Source: Flavobacterium sp. HSC-32F16 (GTDB lineage Bacteria > Bacteroidota > Bacteroidia > Flavobacteriales > Flavobacteriaceae). From it: a stretch of 64,000 nucleotides of DNA. Below are positions 42,810 through 54,400 of the stretch, piece by piece. The notes under the pieces are model-generated. The model did no database searches, had not been told where the DNA came from, and saw only the letters and a list, made by a program, of their open reading frames with translations. The first letter of the stretch is position 1; the number at the start of each line of letters is the position of its first letter. The position numbers and the translations under genes are program-made. The stretch lies in the NCBI RefSeq assembly GCF_024171645.1, contig NZ_JALKAC010000002.1, positions 496,001 to 560,000 on the forward strand, in the 5' to 3' direction.

Positions 42810-44102
42810 TTAATTTTTATAATCAGAAGCTAATTGTTCCAGCTCAGATAAGGTTAAGTTTGACACAAAATTGAAATAATACTGCTGGCTTTTCGTTTGT
42901 TCATTCGGATTAATCAGCGGTATGTAAGAGTTGATTCTCATTTCTTTTTTAGCTTTTGCCAGCGCTGTTAGATTTGAGTTTATCATTTCTTTCAAGAACA
43001 TATTTTTCTGATTTTTTTCTTTTAATTTGAGTGTTTCATAAAGGCTCTTCCCGTAATTTTCTGTGTAATAATTACTGTAAATTTGTTCATAATCTATTCT
43101 TTTCTTTAAGTCATCAAAAAAAGCTTTATCAGTATAATAGTTTGTTTTACTCTTAATGATAAGCTTTTTTATTTTTTCAATTCGCTGTTCGCAGTCAGGA
43201 TGTGTTTTTAATGAATCGACGTCCCATTTAAACAAGTTGTCTTTTGAATAAGAATACTTAGAATAATCCTCCATTACAACCCAGTCTTTAATAAATTTTT
43301 GATTTTTGGTATTGAAGTTTTTAGGATAACTTACTCTTGGCAGACTATCTGTTTCAATATCGGTTTGAGATAAATGCTTAAGTAAATTAATACTTGAAGC
43401 CGTATTATAACGTGTGTTCTTGAAATAAGAAAACCCCAAGGAATCTGCTTGAAACTCTTGGTTTCGGGATTTGTTTTTTCTTGAATACATTTTATCCTTG
43501 GCAAAACTTTCTGATTTCGCCAATTTGTTGAATTTTGATTTTTTGATCTCTTTTTCCAATGCCTTGGCTTCCTTTGAGTTTTGGGCCGTAATCTCTTTTT
43601 TTATGCTTTCTTCCCGATGATTTAATGTATAATGCGCTATTTCATGACAAATAGTAAATCCTATTTCGGCCTCATCATTTAAATACTTTAATAATTCAAG
43701 ATTAAATATAATTGTTCCATCTCCAATACTGTATGCATTTGCTTCTGGATCTCTGGAAAAATATACCGCCAGATTTTTGTCTTTTAGATCAGAATTACTG
43801 CTGATGATTTCGTTTAGGATTTTCTGTCCATAATTTTGAATGGATTCATCAAAATACAATTCTTTCTTATTTACGGTTCTGGAAAAATCTTCAAATTGAC
43901 TTTTGTAAACAGCTTCGATATCTTTGCTGATTTTTCCGGAATAAGTTTTTTTTATTTCTTTTATTTTCTGATCATTCCTGATTTTAAATTCCTTTAAAAA
44001 GGCATTTCGTTTATCGAATGAAATAGTGTCAAAAGGTATATAGTTTTGACTAAAGCTGCTGCTAAAAAACAAAATAGAAATGATTATAAAAATAGATTTC
44101 AT
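42810..44102 (-). CDS. M48 family zinc metalloprotease, exported
   Basis: A 430-residue protein started at 44102 (MKSIFIIISILFF, a signal peptide ending SFSQN) because the longer ATG at 44132 lies inside a -7 box (CAAAAGTA, minus-strand TACTTTTG, at 44130-44137). The zinc-binding HEIAHYTLNH (HExxH) is intact, and the third ligand is probably the Glu in NQEFQADSLG. It is a periplasmic, possibly lipoprotein-like, protease of the M48 group. It stands in the leucine gene cluster though it is not a leucine gene. Confidence 0.85.
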   Translation of the reverse strand: MKSIFIIISILFFSSSFSQNYIPFDTISFDKRNAFLKEFKIRNDQKIKEIKKTYSGKISKDIEAVYKSQFEDFSRTVNKKELYFDESIQNYGQKILNEIISSNSDLKDKNLAVYFSRDPEANAYSIGDGTIIFNLELLKYLNDEAEIGFTICHEIAHYTLNHREESIKKEITAQNSKEAKALEKEIKKSKFNKLAKSESFAKDKMYSRKNKSRNQEFQADSLGFSYFKNTRYNTASSINLLKHLSQTDIETDSLPRVSYPKNFNTKNQKFIKDWVVMEDYSKYSYSKDNLFKWDVDSLKTHPDCEQRIEKIKKLIIKSKTNYYTDKAFFDDLKKRIDYEQIYSNYYTENYGKSLYETLKLKEKNQKNMFLKEMINSNLTALAKAKKEMRINSYIPLINPNEQTKSQQYYFNFVSNLTLSELEQLASDYKN

Positions 44103-44193
44103 TTGGGGTAAAATAGGATATTTAGAGCGCAAAAGTAATTATAATCTTAATAATGTCTAAAGTTGTTTTATGCTGATAATTTGCAGGATCAGA

Positions 44194-45717
44194 TTATGGA
44201 GTTATTACGTTCAGCATTTTTTGTGTTGCAATTATTGCAGCGACAGTCTGATCAGAATCTAAGCCGCGGGTTTTGAATTCTTTTCCGTTGTTTACCCATG
44301 TAATGATGGTTTCACACAAGGCATCAGAACTGCTTCCCGGTGGAATTCTAACTGCGTAATCAATCAATTTTGGAAGCGTAAGTTTTTTACTTTTATAAAT
44401 CTTGGATAAAGCGTTCATAAAGGCATCAAACTGACCATCGCCCTGCGCATTTTCTTCTATAACTTCACCATCAATTTTTAATAACAAAGTTGTTGAGGGG
44501 CGCATTCCTTTTGAATGCATTAATACATACGACTCTATGGTAATTTTATCTTCATAAGTATGACTATCCAAAACATCTGAAATAATGTATGGAAGATCTT
44601 CCTTGGTAACGGTTTCTTTCTTATCGCCCAGTTCAATAATTCTTTGAGTAACCAATTTCAAATCTTCGTTATTTAGTTTTAAACCTAATTCCTGAAGATT
44701 TTTCTCGATATTGGCTTTTCCAGAAGTTTTTCCTAAAGCATATTTTCTTTTTCTTCCAAAACGTTCCGGAAGCAAATCGTTAAAATACAAGTTGTTTTTA
44801 TTGTCTCCATCAGCATGGATTCCAGCTGTTTGTGTAAAAACATTATCGCCAACAATGGGTTTATTAGCAGGAATTCTATATCCGGTAAAAGTTTCAACCA
44901 ATTTACTAACCGTATATAAAGAAGTTTCTTTAATGTCAATTTTTACTTCTGGCAGATAATCATTGATTACAGCAACAGTGCTTTCAAGCGGCGCATTTCC
45001 GGCGCGTTCTCCCATTCCGTTTACGGTTACATGAAGTCCGTTTATACCGCCTTTTATGGCTTCCATAACATTTGCAATACTTAAATCGTAATCATTATGT
45101 GCATGAAAATCAAAATGAATGTTTGGGTATTTTACTCGGATTTTCGAGATAAACTCAAAAGTCAGAGATGGAATTAAAACACCTAAAGTATCTGGAAGTA
45201 AAATTCTTTTAATTGGCTGAGTTGACAAGAAATCCAGAAATTGAAAAACATATTCAGGAGAATTTCGCATTCCGTTGCTCCAGTCTTCCAGATAAACATT
45301 GGTTTCAATATTGTTTTCTTTTGCTAAAGTTATAATTTGAGCAATTTCAGAAAAATGCTGTTCTGGTGTTTTTTTTAATTGATGTGTTAAATGATTCATT
45401 GAACCTTTGGTCAGCAAATTCTGCACTTTGGCTCCGGCTTTTTTCATCCAGTCAATCGAAACACCTCCATCAACAAACGAAAGCACTTCGATTCGGTCAA
45501 TATAACCGCGTTCTTCAGCCCATGAAGTAATGCCTTTTACGGCTTGAAATTCTCCTTCGCTTACTCGCGCCGAAGCAATTTCGATTCTATCAATATTTAA
45601 TTCCTCCAACAACAATTGCGCAATGGTTAGTTTTTCTGCAGCAGAAAATGAAACTCCCGAGGTTTGTTCACCATCACGAAGTGTCGTATCCATTATTTCA
45701 ATTTTTCTTTTTTCCAT
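44194..45717 (-). CDS. 2-isopropylmalate synthase / citramalate synthase-type enzyme
   Basis: A 507-residue enzyme of the LeuA/CimA family. The HMGL-like TIM barrel has DTTLRDGEQTSGVSF (about residues 10-24), HAHNDYDLSIANVMEAIKGG and GMGERAGNAPLE; the C-terminal part (about 370-500) is the regulatory LeuA dimer domain. It condenses an acyl-CoA with a 2-oxo acid to begin leucine (or isoleucine via citramalate) synthesis; the sequence here does not separate these two. It is upstream of the M48 gene and downstream of leuD on the same strand. Confidence 0.85.
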   Translation of the reverse strand: MEKRKIEIMDTTLRDGEQTSGVSFSAAEKLTIAQLLLEELNIDRIEIASARVSEGEFQAVKGITSWAEERGYIDRIEVLSFVDGGVSIDWMKKAGAKVQNLLTKGSMNHLTHQLKKTPEQHFSEIAQIITLAKENNIETNVYLEDWSNGMRNSPEYVFQFLDFLSTQPIKRILLPDTLGVLIPSLTFEFISKIRVKYPNIHFDFHAHNDYDLSIANVMEAIKGGINGLHVTVNGMGERAGNAPLESTVAVINDYLPEVKIDIKETSLYTVSKLVETFTGYRIPANKPIVGDNVFTQTAGIHADGDNKNNLYFNDLLPERFGRKRKYALGKTSGKANIEKNLQELGLKLNNEDLKLVTQRIIELGDKKETVTKEDLPYIISDVLDSHTYEDKITIESYVLMHSKGMRPSTTLLLKIDGEVIEENAQGDGQFDAFMNALSKIYKSKKLTLPKLIDYAVRIPPGSSSDALCETIITWVNNGKEFKTRGLDSDQTVAAIIATQKMLNVITP

Positions 45718-45920
45718 ATTGATAATCTATATTTCTAACTGTTTGGATACTACTGATATCCTATATTTTAATTTGAAAACTGATTTTACGGATTCGCTTT
45801 GCGAAGACGCAGACTATAACGAATTTTTACTTAACTAAAAGAGACTCATTTTTTTTACGAGTATCTGCGATAGTAAAGCTGTTTTATCCGTGTACTATGT
45901 TTTCTCATTTAATTTAGAAA

Positions 45921-45951
45921 GACCCGACTGGTTTTTGAAACCTGTCGGGTC
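45921..45951 (-). terminator. Hairpin after leuD
   Basis: Arms gacccgactggttt and its near-complement (one mismatch) at 45921-45934 and 45938-45951, flanked by A/T. Sits 25 bases past the leuD stop. Related to the hairpin at 15947-15979. Confidence 0.7.
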
Positions 45952-45975
45952 TAATATCCTGAATGAGATTTCTAT

Positions 45976-46572
45976 TTAGTAAGGAAGTTTATCGGCGAAA
46001 GCCTCAATATCTCCTTTAATATTTTGTAAATAATCAATGTCATCAAAGCCATTAATCATGTTGTTCTTTTTGTAGCCATTAATTGCAAACGATTCTGATT
46101 GACCCGTTGCTAACAAAGTAATGGTTTGATTTGGCAAATTGATTTCTAATTCTGTTTTAGGATCAGCTTCAATTGCTTTAAAGATGGTATCAGCAAATTC
46201 AGGGCTCACCTGAACTGGCAAAACACCAATATTCAAACAGTTTCCTTTGAAGATATCGGCAAAGAAACTAGAAACTACAGCTCTAAAACCGTAATCGTAA
46301 ACTGCCCATGCAGCGTGCTCTCTTGAAGATCCAGAACCAAAGTTTTTTCCTCCAACCAAGATTTTTCCTGAGTAAGTTGAATTGTTTAAAACGAAATCAG
46401 CTTTTGGAGTATCGTCACCGTTATATCTCCAGTCTCTAAAAAGATTGTCTCCAAAACCTTCACGTTTTGTAGCTTTTAAAAAACGAGCCGGAATAATTTG
46501 ATCTGTATCAACGTTTTCAATTGGCAATGGTACAGCACTGCTTGTTAGTATATTAAATTTATCGTAAGCCAT
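45976..46572 (-). CDS. leuD: 3-isopropylmalate dehydratase small subunit
   Basis: A 198-residue subunit, normal for LeuD (about 200), partner of LeuC in isomerising 2- to 3-isopropylmalate. It has [14 protein letters not shown] near the start and [20 protein letters not shown] (about residues 75-94), the conserved swivelling-domain motifs. A lipoprotein gene separates it from leuC. Confidence 0.95.
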   Translation of the reverse strand: MAYDKFNILTSSAVPLPIENVDTDQIIPARFLKATKREGFGDNLFRDWRYNGDDTPKADFVLNNSTYSGKILVGGKNFGSGSSREHAAWAVYDYGFRAVVSSFFADIFKGNCLNIGVLPVQVSPEFADTIFKAIEADPKTELEINLPNQTITLLATGQSESFAINGYKKNNMINGFDDIDYLQNIKGDIEAFADKLPY

Positions 46573-46583
46573 TTTGTTCTTTT

Positions 46584-47420
46584 TTATTTTATTCTATTTT
46601 TTATCTCTTCTAATATGTAGATATTTAACTCTAATCCACTTTTGTCTTCTGGTAAACTGAAATCAGTTCTAATAATTTGTCTAATAATTTCACGTCCATT
46701 TAAGGCATCTACATTACTAAAAAAGAGATTGTCCCATTTTTGTAATTCATCGGACTCTTTTAATTCGATTCCGTTATCGTAAAAATTAAACGGCAGAAAA
46801 CTTATTTCTTTTAATGAAACGCTGCTTTTCTTTTGTTCTAAGTTATATTTCAAATACATAACCGAATATTCAAGACATTGCTTTACTCGTTTTGATATTT
46901 GATTTAAATCTTCAGGTTCATCCGGAGCTTTTCTCCATAAATTAAACTGCTTTTGAGTATAATCGAATTTCGAATTACTTAATTCCTCATTCTCTTTTAC
47001 AAAAACAAAATCCATAAGATTAACAATAGTTGGATGTTTGCTCACAAGATTAAATCGCAATTCTTTGTCGCTTACAGATTTAATTTTTAGAAATGGTTTT
47101 GTGATTCTGTTTTCAGTAAATGACACAATTGAATCATTTTCATTAAAAGACCAATTACCATCGGTATAAATTCCATTGTAAACGCCTAAAACACCTCTAT
47201 AGCTTTTTTGCTTTTGGAAAAACAAATAATTCGTTTCGTAAAAACTGCTCCCCAGCAAATTGCTGAGATTTACATTAGAATTTTTGTACCGCAATTCAGA
47301 AACATCTAGTATTTTAGAATCTACACTTTCAAAATTCCATTTACCGGCAATTTTATCTTCTAAAGATTGATTGCAAGAATAAAAAGCTAAAATTGTAAAT
47401 ACGAATACTATTTTTTTCAT
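46584..47420 (-). CDS. Lipoprotein inserted between leuC and leuD
   Basis: A 278-residue protein started at ATG 47420 ([16 protein letters not shown], lipobox with Cys about residue 16); an upstream TTG at 47444 would add eight residues of no signal character. The rest is soluble, with an N-terminal beta-rich half ([20 protein letters not shown], residues about 80-100, lipocalin-like 'W' pattern) and a helical C-terminal half. It lies 24 bases past the leuC stop and 11 before the leuD start, so it must be co-transcribed. A role in leucine synthesis seems unlikely. Confidence 0.75.
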   Translation of the reverse strand: MKKIVFVFTILAFYSCNQSLEDKIAGKWNFESVDSKILDVSELRYKNSNVNLSNLLGSSFYETNYLFFQKQKSYRGVLGVYNGIYTDGNWSFNENDSIVSFTENRITKPFLKIKSVSDKELRFNLVSKHPTIVNLMDFVFVKENEELSNSKFDYTQKQFNLWRKAPDEPEDLNQISKRVKQCLEYSVMYLKYNLEQKKSSVSLKEISFLPFNFYDNGIELKESDELQKWDNLFFSNVDALNGREIIRQIIRTDFSLPEDKSGLELNIYILEEIKNRIK

Positions 47421-47444
47421 GAATATTTCTGCCTGGTGATGCAA

Positions 47445-48839
47445 TTAAAACAACTCTCTAGGATCTGTCAACTTTCCTGTAACTGCAGCTGCAGCGGCCA
47501 TAATTGGACTTGCTAAAAGCGTTCTTGAACCAGGACCCTGACGACCTTCAAAGTTTCTGTTTGAAGTACTTACTGCATATTTTCCAGCAGGAACTTTATC
47601 ATCGTTCATTGCTAAACAAGCTGAACAACCCGGCTGACGTAATACGAAACCAGCTTCAGTCAAAATATCTAAAATTCCTTCTTCTTTAATCTGCGCTTCA
47701 ACAACGTGAGAACCCGGAACTAACCAAGCGGTAACATTATCTGCTTTTTTTCTTCCTTTTACAATTTCGGCGAAAGCCCTGAAATCTTCAATACGTCCGT
47801 TTGTACAGCTTCCTAAGAAAACATAATCAATTGGCTTTCCAATCATTACATCATCTTCATGGAATCCCATGTAAGCCAAAGATTTTTTATAAGTTTCGGC
47901 ACCGCCTTCAACTTGGTTGGCATTCGGAATATGTTTTGTGATACCAATTCCCATTCCCGGGTTAGTACCGTAAGTAATCATTGGTTCAATGTCTGAAGCT
48001 TTGATGTTTAATTCAGAATCAAAAACAGCATCAGCATCCGTTTTTAAAGTTTTCCAGTATTCAACAGCTTTTGTCCAAGCTTCACCTTTTGGAGCGTATA
48101 ATCTTCCTTCAAGGAAATCGAAAGTAGTTTGGTCAGGAGCGATCATTCCGCCACGAGCACCCATTTCGATACTTAAATTACAAACCGTCATACGACCTTC
48201 CATAGTCATGTTTTCAAAAACATCACCAGCATATTCAACAAAATAACCTGTTCCTCCAGAAGTAGTTAACTGAGCAATAATATAAAGTGCAACGTCTTTT
48301 GGACCAACACCTTTACTTAATTGACCGTTTACGTTAATACGCATTTTCTTTGGTTTAGGCTGCATGATACATTGTGTAGAAAGCACCATCTCAACCTCAG
48401 AAGTTCCGATACCAAAAGCAATAGCTCCAAAAGCACCGTGAGTAGACGTATGTGAATCTCCACATACAATAGTAGCACCTGGCAAAGTAATTCCGTTTTC
48501 AGGACCAACCACGTGTACAATACCATTTTTTTGGTGACCTAATCCCCAGTGTGAGATTCCGTATTCTGCAGCATTGTCTTCAAGAGCCTGAAGCTGATTT
48601 GCTGATAAAGGGTCCTGAACTGGTAAATGCTGGTTTATAGTTGGGGTATTGTGATCTGCAGTTGCAAAAGTACGTTGTGGGTATAAAACGTTAACGCCTC
48701 TTGATTTTAATCCTAAAAAAGCAACAGGACTCGTAACTTCATGAATGAAATGACGGTCAATAAAAAACACATCTGGTCCATCTTCAATTTTACGCACTAC
48801 ATGTGAATCCCATACTTTGTCAAATAATGTCTTACTCAT
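47445..48839 (-). CDS. leuC: 3-isopropylmalate dehydratase large subunit
   Basis: A 464-residue subunit of isopropylmalate isomerase carrying the 4Fe-4S cluster: Cys in LGSCTNGR (about residue 345) and the pair in [11 protein letters not shown] (about 406-409). [11 protein letters not shown] and [20 protein letters not shown] near residues 130-150 are also typical. It is first in its transcript. A promoter at 48905-48934 precedes it with a leader of about 60 bases. Confidence 0.95.
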   Translation of the reverse strand: MSKTLFDKVWDSHVVRKIEDGPDVFFIDRHFIHEVTSPVAFLGLKSRGVNVLYPQRTFATADHNTPTINQHLPVQDPLSANQLQALEDNAAEYGISHWGLGHQKNGIVHVVGPENGITLPGATIVCGDSHTSTHGAFGAIAFGIGTSEVEMVLSTQCIMQPKPKKMRINVNGQLSKGVGPKDVALYIIAQLTTSGGTGYFVEYAGDVFENMTMEGRMTVCNLSIEMGARGGMIAPDQTTFDFLEGRLYAPKGEAWTKAVEYWKTLKTDADAVFDSELNIKASDIEPMITYGTNPGMGIGITKHIPNANQVEGGAETYKKSLAYMGFHEDDVMIGKPIDYVFLGSCTNGRIEDFRAFAEIVKGRKKADNVTAWLVPGSHVVEAQIKEEGILDILTEAGFVLRQPGCSACLAMNDDKVPAGKYAVSTSNRNFEGRQGPGSRTLLASPIMAAAAAVTGKLTDPRELF

Positions 48840-49357
48840 TTTTTATTTTTTTTAATTGTAATTTCTATAACCACAGCAATTTCCTGTTCATTATAATAGC
48901 AAAACAAAAGTAAAAAAAGATACAAAAGCGTCAATTTCGATATTTCATTATATACGATACCCAAACTAAAATACAAATTGCTAAACTGCTTTTGCGACTT
49001 GAATTTTGGCAGAAAAATGATTTAGAAAATGACTTTGCTTTTCTTTTTCAACTTTAATTTTTATTGATTGTTTTTTGTTTTAATAGTTTGCAAATTTATT
49101 TCAAAATCACTATAAAATATAAGAATTTAATTGAAAAAATCTAACAAAATGAATAAAAATAGTAATAATTGTTAGTTTTGATTTCTTTACAAAAGGAGTG
49201 CTTTGTTGGTTTTTGGAGGCTTTTAAAGGAGTTTTTAAGATGTTATTTAGATTCAATAAACCCTCTAAATACTACGACATCCAAGAAGTGTATTTTTATG
49301 AAATTTGATGCTTTTTTAAGGCAAAAATGGCTTTTTTGAAGAGAATAATTTTGAAGA
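48840..49357. other. Gene-free stretch upstream of leuC
   Basis: 518 bases of low-GC DNA between the leuC start and the AraC gene stop. Apart from the leuC promoter, no CDS, RNA or long palindrome is visible. The leader of leuC is short and shows no obvious leucine-rich attenuation peptide. Confidence 0.6.
48905..48934 (-). promoter_or_regulatory. leuC promoter, Bacteroidetes consensus
   Basis: On the minus strand: TTG (48934-48932), exactly 19 bases, then TACTTTTG (48912-48905), matching TTG-N19-TAnnTTTG. The leuC ATG follows 65 bases downstream. Confidence 0.7.
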
Positions 49358-50278
49358 TTAATTCAATGAGTTTTTAAACTTTAATGGAGTAAGATTGGTT
49401 TTCTTTTTAAACAGTTTGCTAAACGACTGAGGATATTCAAAACCTAATTGATACGCAATTTCTGCTACCGAAAGATTGGTAGTCATGAGAAAATCTTTTG
49501 ATTTTTCAATTAATTTCGAATGAATATGCTGTTGAGCATTTAATCCAGTCAAATTGCGAAGCATGTCGCTGAGATAATGGCTCGAAACATTAATCTGTGA
49601 AGCCAGAAATTCAACTGTTGGCAATCCTTTTTTCAAGGTTTCTGCATTACTGATATAGTTGTCCAAAGTTTCTTCAACTTTTAATAATAAATCGTTACTG
49701 ATTGTTTTTCTCGTAATGAATTGGCGTTTGTAAAAACGATTGCTGTAATTCAGCAGAACATCAATATAAGAAACAATCACATCCTGACTCATTTCGTCTA
49801 TTGCTGTATTAAGTTCGTTGTCGATACTTTGTAATAATCCAATAATGATTGTTTTTTCACTGTCTGAAAGATGCAATGCTTCATTAGTGTCATAAGAAAA
49901 GAAACCGTATTTTTTGATATTTTTTCCCAAAGGATAATTTCGAATAAAATCGGGATGAAATAAAAGAGTGTAACCACCATATTCAGCGCCTTCTTCATTT
50001 TCTGTAAAGATCAATTGATTGGGAGAAGCAAAGAGGAGTCCGCCTTCGTTAAAATCATAATAACCCTGACCATAACCCATTTTTCCGTTGGTCGAAAACT
50101 TATAAGATACCTTATAGAAATCAAGCAAAAAAGCATGATTTGCTAAGTCTTCATTTATGACCAATTGCGTATTATCAACCAAACTCATCATCGGATGAAG
50201 TGGTTTTGGCAATCGAAGCAGATCGTGAAACTGCGATATAGAAGAGATTTTTTCCGGATTATTGTTTTTCTTTTCCAT
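49358..50278 (-). CDS. AraC family transcriptional regulator
   Basis: A 306-residue protein with a cupin-like N-terminal half and a C-terminal AraC domain: LPTVEFLASQINVSSHYLSDM (first HTH) and VAEIAYQLGFEYPQSFSKLF followed by TNLTPLKF (second HTH). It lies 75 bases upstream of no gene but just downstream of the SDR gene, in the same direction; the two may be co-transcribed, with the regulator controlling the reductase. Confidence 0.9.
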   Translation of the reverse strand: MEKKNNNPEKISSISQFHDLLRLPKPLHPMMSLVDNTQLVINEDLANHAFLLDFYKVSYKFSTNGKMGYGQGYYDFNEGGLLFASPNQLIFTENEEGAEYGGYTLLFHPDFIRNYPLGKNIKKYGFFSYDTNEALHLSDSEKTIIIGLLQSIDNELNTAIDEMSQDVIVSYIDVLLNYSNRFYKRQFITRKTISNDLLLKVEETLDNYISNAETLKKGLPTVEFLASQINVSSHYLSDMLRNLTGLNAQQHIHSKLIEKSKDFLMTTNLSVAEIAYQLGFEYPQSFSKLFKKKTNLTPLKFKNSLN

Positions 50279-50353
50279 GATATAAAAGTAAGAAAATTAA
50301 AGGACTAATACCGTTCGGTTTTCGAAAACCTAAACGGTACTAGTCTGGATGAA

Positions 50354-51157
50354 TTATGCACCTAAAAACTGTTTTCCAAATTCGGTACGAAAAGTCTCTG
50401 CACCTAATTCTAATCGTTGTTTGTAAAGGGCTTTTGCATCTTCTCCGGCAACATATCTTAATTGATTTTTTCCGTCGGTTGCTGCTTCATAAACAACATC
50501 GGCAATTTGCTCTGGAGTTGATGCCATTTCAAACATTGTTTGAACACCTGCAAACATACTGTTGGTCATCGCTTCGTACTCAGGTTGTGCTCCTGTATCA
50601 AGAGAACCGTGAAGAAATTCTGTTTTAATGCCACCCGGAGAAACCGTTTTAATATGTACACCAAACGGATTTAATTCGTAAGCCATACTTTCGCTCCAGC
50701 CTTCCAATCCCCATTTTGTTGCGTGATAAACAGACCCTAAAGGGAAAGCGATTAATCCGCCGATAGAAGTTGTAGAGATAAATAAACCGTTTTTTCTTTC
50801 TCTGAAATAAGGAATAAAAGCATTGGTAACTCGAATTACTCCTAATAAATTAGTATTTAACTGTTTTGTAATTTGATCGTCAGAAAGACTTTCTAAAGGT
50901 CCAATTAAACCATAACCAGCATTATTGAAAACGATGTCAATGTCGCTTAATGCAATAGCTTTTTGGACTGTAGTTTGTATCTGTTCATAATTGGTAACGT
51001 CTAAAGGTAAAAGCGTTACGTTTTTTAATTGAGAAAGTTCTGTTTCTTTTTCAGGAGTTCTCATTGTGGCAATTACATTCCATCCTTTTTCGTGAAATAA
51101 TTTTGCTGTTGCTTTTCCTAAACCTGATGATGCGCCTGTGATAAAAATTGTTTTCAT
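50354..51157 (-). CDS. SDR family oxidoreductase
   Basis: A 267-residue short-chain dehydrogenase: TGASSGLGKAT (TGxxxGxG cofactor motif, residues 6-16), NNAGYG (about 85), then the catalytic Ser-Tyr-Lys set with STTSIGG (about 132) and YHATK (about 145-149). Followed by PGGIKTEF. NAD(P)-dependent; substrate unknown. Frequently such genes stand beside an AraC regulator as here. It is divergent from dnaE. Confidence 0.92.
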   Translation of the reverse strand: MKTIFITGASSGLGKATAKLFHEKGWNVIATMRTPEKETELSQLKNVTLLPLDVTNYEQIQTTVQKAIALSDIDIVFNNAGYGLIGPLESLSDDQITKQLNTNLLGVIRVTNAFIPYFRERKNGLFISTTSIGGLIAFPLGSVYHATKWGLEGWSESMAYELNPFGVHIKTVSPGGIKTEFLHGSLDTGAQPEYEAMTNSMFAGVQTMFEMASTPEQIADVVYEAATDGKNQLRYVAGEDAKALYKQRLELGAETFRTEFGKQFLGA

Positions 51158-51383
51158 GATAATTATTTTTTAATTGTTATAATTTGATGAAGCAAAGTTC
51201 AGAATACAGTACAGCTTAAAAGTGTTCATTTTGGTCTAATGAGTATCCAAAATGAATAATCGAATTTTTTAAGATTAAATAATCTAAATTTTATCATTTT
51301 TATTAGTTTTTAACAGTTTGTAATAATGATTTTGATTAATGCTTTTTGTTGAATTCTTTATTTCTTGAAGCCAAAAAAAAGCG

Positions 51384-51391
51384 TAAATTTG
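51384..51391 (+). promoter_or_regulatory. Possible -7 box of dnaE
   Basis: TAAATTTG matches TAnnTTTG and lies 109 bases upstream of the chosen start; a TTG with 16-base spacing is a weaker -33 match. Confidence 0.4.
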
Positions 51392-51499
51392 ACTTCCTTC
51401 CATTTTTCATTTCGCATTTAGGTATGTTTCATGTTGTCAATGTTTTGCAATGTGAGTGATTTGGGATTTGGAGCTTTAAAAATTGACTTTTACAACTCT

Positions 51500-54400
51500 A
51501 TGTATTTAATATTCGATACCGAAACAACCGGATTACCAAAACGCTGGGATGCTCCAATTACCGATTCTGATAACTGGCCTCGCTGTATACAGATTGCGTG
51601 GCAGCTGCATGACGAAATGGGACAGCTTATTGAGCATCAGGATTACTTGGTAAAACCAGAAGGATTTAATATTCCTTATGATGCCGAGCGTATTCACGGA
51701 ATCTCGACTGAATTGGCTGAAGCCGATGGAATCTCGCTGGCCGAAGTTCTGGAGAAATTCAATATCGCATTAAGCAAAACCAAATTTATCGTTGGACAGA
51801 ATTTAGGTTTCGACGTTAATATTATGGGAGCCGAATTCCATCGAATGGGAGTGGAGTCTCAAATGAGTTCAATGCCCGTTTTGGATACTTGTACCGAAGT
51901 TACGGCTTCATTATTACAACTTCCTGGAGGACGTGGAGGAAAATTCAAACTTCCAACTTTGACGGAATTACACAGCTATCTTTTCGATAAACCTTTCGCG
52001 GAAGCACACAACGCAACTGCCGACGTTGAGGCAACTACGCGTTGTTTCCTTGAATTGGTTAGAAGAGAAGTTTTTACAAAAGAAGAATTAGACGTTCCGA
52101 AGGAATATTTCAAAGAATTTCAAGATAGAAACCCGCAGGAATTTCCATTAATTGGTTTAAAACACATCAATTTAAAAGCGGCTTCAGATAAAATCAGAGA
52201 ACAGCTTAAAGCTTTACAGACTGATGATAACCAAACCGTAGTTTCAGAAGCGGATAAAGCCGATTTCAAAGCAGCAAAATTTGCGCATTTACACAATCAC
52301 ACGCAGTTTTCGGTGCTTCAATCGACTATCGGAATTGGAAATATTGTTGCGGCTGCAGCCAAAAACGGAATGCCGGCTGTTGCAATGACCGATACTGGAA
52401 ACATGATGGGGGCTTTCCATTTTGTGAGCGCCGTTATGAACCACAACAAAGCAGCATCTGGAAAAAATAAAGCTTTGGTTGAAGCTGGAGAAGAACCAAC
52501 AGAAACCGAAGTAAAACCAATTGTTGGCTGTGAATTTAATATCTGCGAAAATCACTTAGATAAAAGCAAAAAAGACAACGGTTATCAAGTTGTTTTAATG
52601 GCTAAAAACAAAGCAGGTTATCACAACTTGGCCAAAATGGCTTCTATTGCGTATACCGAAGGATTTTATTATGTGCCGAGAATTGACAAAAATATCGTCG
52701 AAAAATACAAAGGAGATATTATGGTTTTGTCTGGGAATTTATACGGAGAGATTCCGAGTAAAATCCTAAACATTGGAGAAAACCAAGCCGAAGATGCTTT
52801 AATTTGGTGGAAGGAACAATTTGGCGAAGATTTCTATCTGGAAGTGATGCGCCACAATCAGGAAGACGAAAATCGTGTGAACAAAACCCTGATTGAGTTT
52901 TCGAAAAAACACGAAGTCAAATTAATTGCGACTAACAATACCTATTATTTAAATAAAGAAGATGCTAATGCGCACGATATTTTACTTTGTGTAAAAGACG
53001 GTGAAAAGCAGGCAACGCCAATTGGACGTGGACGTGGTTACCGTTACGGACTTCCAAATCAGGAATATTATTTCAAGTCGGAAGCAGAGATGAAAAAACT
53101 CTTTTCTGATTTACCCGAAGCGATTATCAATATTCAGGAAATTATAGATAAAGTTGAAGGATATTCTCTTTACAGAGATGTATTGCTTCCGAAATTTGAT
53201 ATTCCGGAAGAATTTGTTGATCCTGAGGATGAAAAAGATAATGGTGTTCGTGGTGAAAATGCGTATTTGCGAGACCTTACAATGAGAGGGGCTGAAAGAA
53301 GATACGGCGTAATAACCGAATCAATTCAGGAACGTTTGGATTTTGAATTATTAACAATTTCAAATTCAGGATATCCGGGTTACTTTTTGATTGTACAGGA
53401 TTTCATTGCCGAAGCTAGAAAAATGGACGTTTCTGTTGGTCCCGGGCGTGGATCTGCAGCGGGTTCTGCCGTTGCCTATTGCCTTGGAATTACCAATATT
53501 GACCCGATTAAATACGACTTGCTTTTTGAGCGTTTCCTAAATCCTGACCGTGTATCGATGCCCGATATTGATATTGACTTTGATGATGAGGGTCGTGGAC
53601 GTGTAATGGATTATGTAATCAATAAATACGGTCAAAAACAGGTGGCTCAGATTATCACGTATGGTAAAATGGCAACCAAATCGGCAATTCGTGATACGGC
53701 GCGTGTACTGGATTTACCATTATTCGAAGCCGATAGAATTGCAAAACTGATTCCGGGAATGATGCCGTCAAAATGGAATTTGGCGCGTTTTATTTCAGAG
53801 AGCGAAGAAGAAGTCAAAAAAGCACTTCGTTCGGATGAATTTGACAATGTAAAAGAATTAATCGCGATTGCCAATGAAGATGATTTGGCAGGAGAAACCA
53901 TTCAACAGGCAAAAATTCTGGAAGGATCGATGCGTAACACGGGAATTCACGCCTGTGGGGTAATCATTACACCGTCGGATATTACGAATTACGTTCCTGT
54001 AACAACAGCAAAAGATTCCGATTTATATGTAACACAATTTGATAACTCGGTTGCAGAAAGTGCCGGATTACTTAAAATGGACTTCTTGGGTCTAAAGACC
54101 CTTACACTGATAAAAGATACCGTAAAACTGGTAAAATATAGAGTTGGAATTGATCTTGATCCAGACACATTTCCTATTGATGATGAAGAAACGTATGCGC
54201 TTTTCCAAAGAGGTGAAACGGTTGGAATCTTTCAATACGAGTCGCCTGGGATGCAGAAATACATGAAAGACCTGAAGCCAACGGTTTTTGGAGATTTAAT
54301 TGCCATGAATGCATTGTATCGTCCGGGACCTTTGGAATATATTCCGTCTTTCGTTCGAAGAAAAAACGGTGACGAAGAAATCAAATACGATTTAGATGCC

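Noticed and set aside
48840..49357. Leucine attenuator upstream of leuC
   Set aside because: No leader peptide rich in Leu codons and no competing hairpins were found; only a standard promoter is visible.
51431..51499. Extended dnaE start
   Set aside because: The 23 extra residues are not like the exonuclease domain, which begins at the ATG at 51500.
52289..52555. Minus-strand frame inside dnaE
   Set aside because: Opposite-frame shadow of the polymerase; low-complexity translation with no motif.
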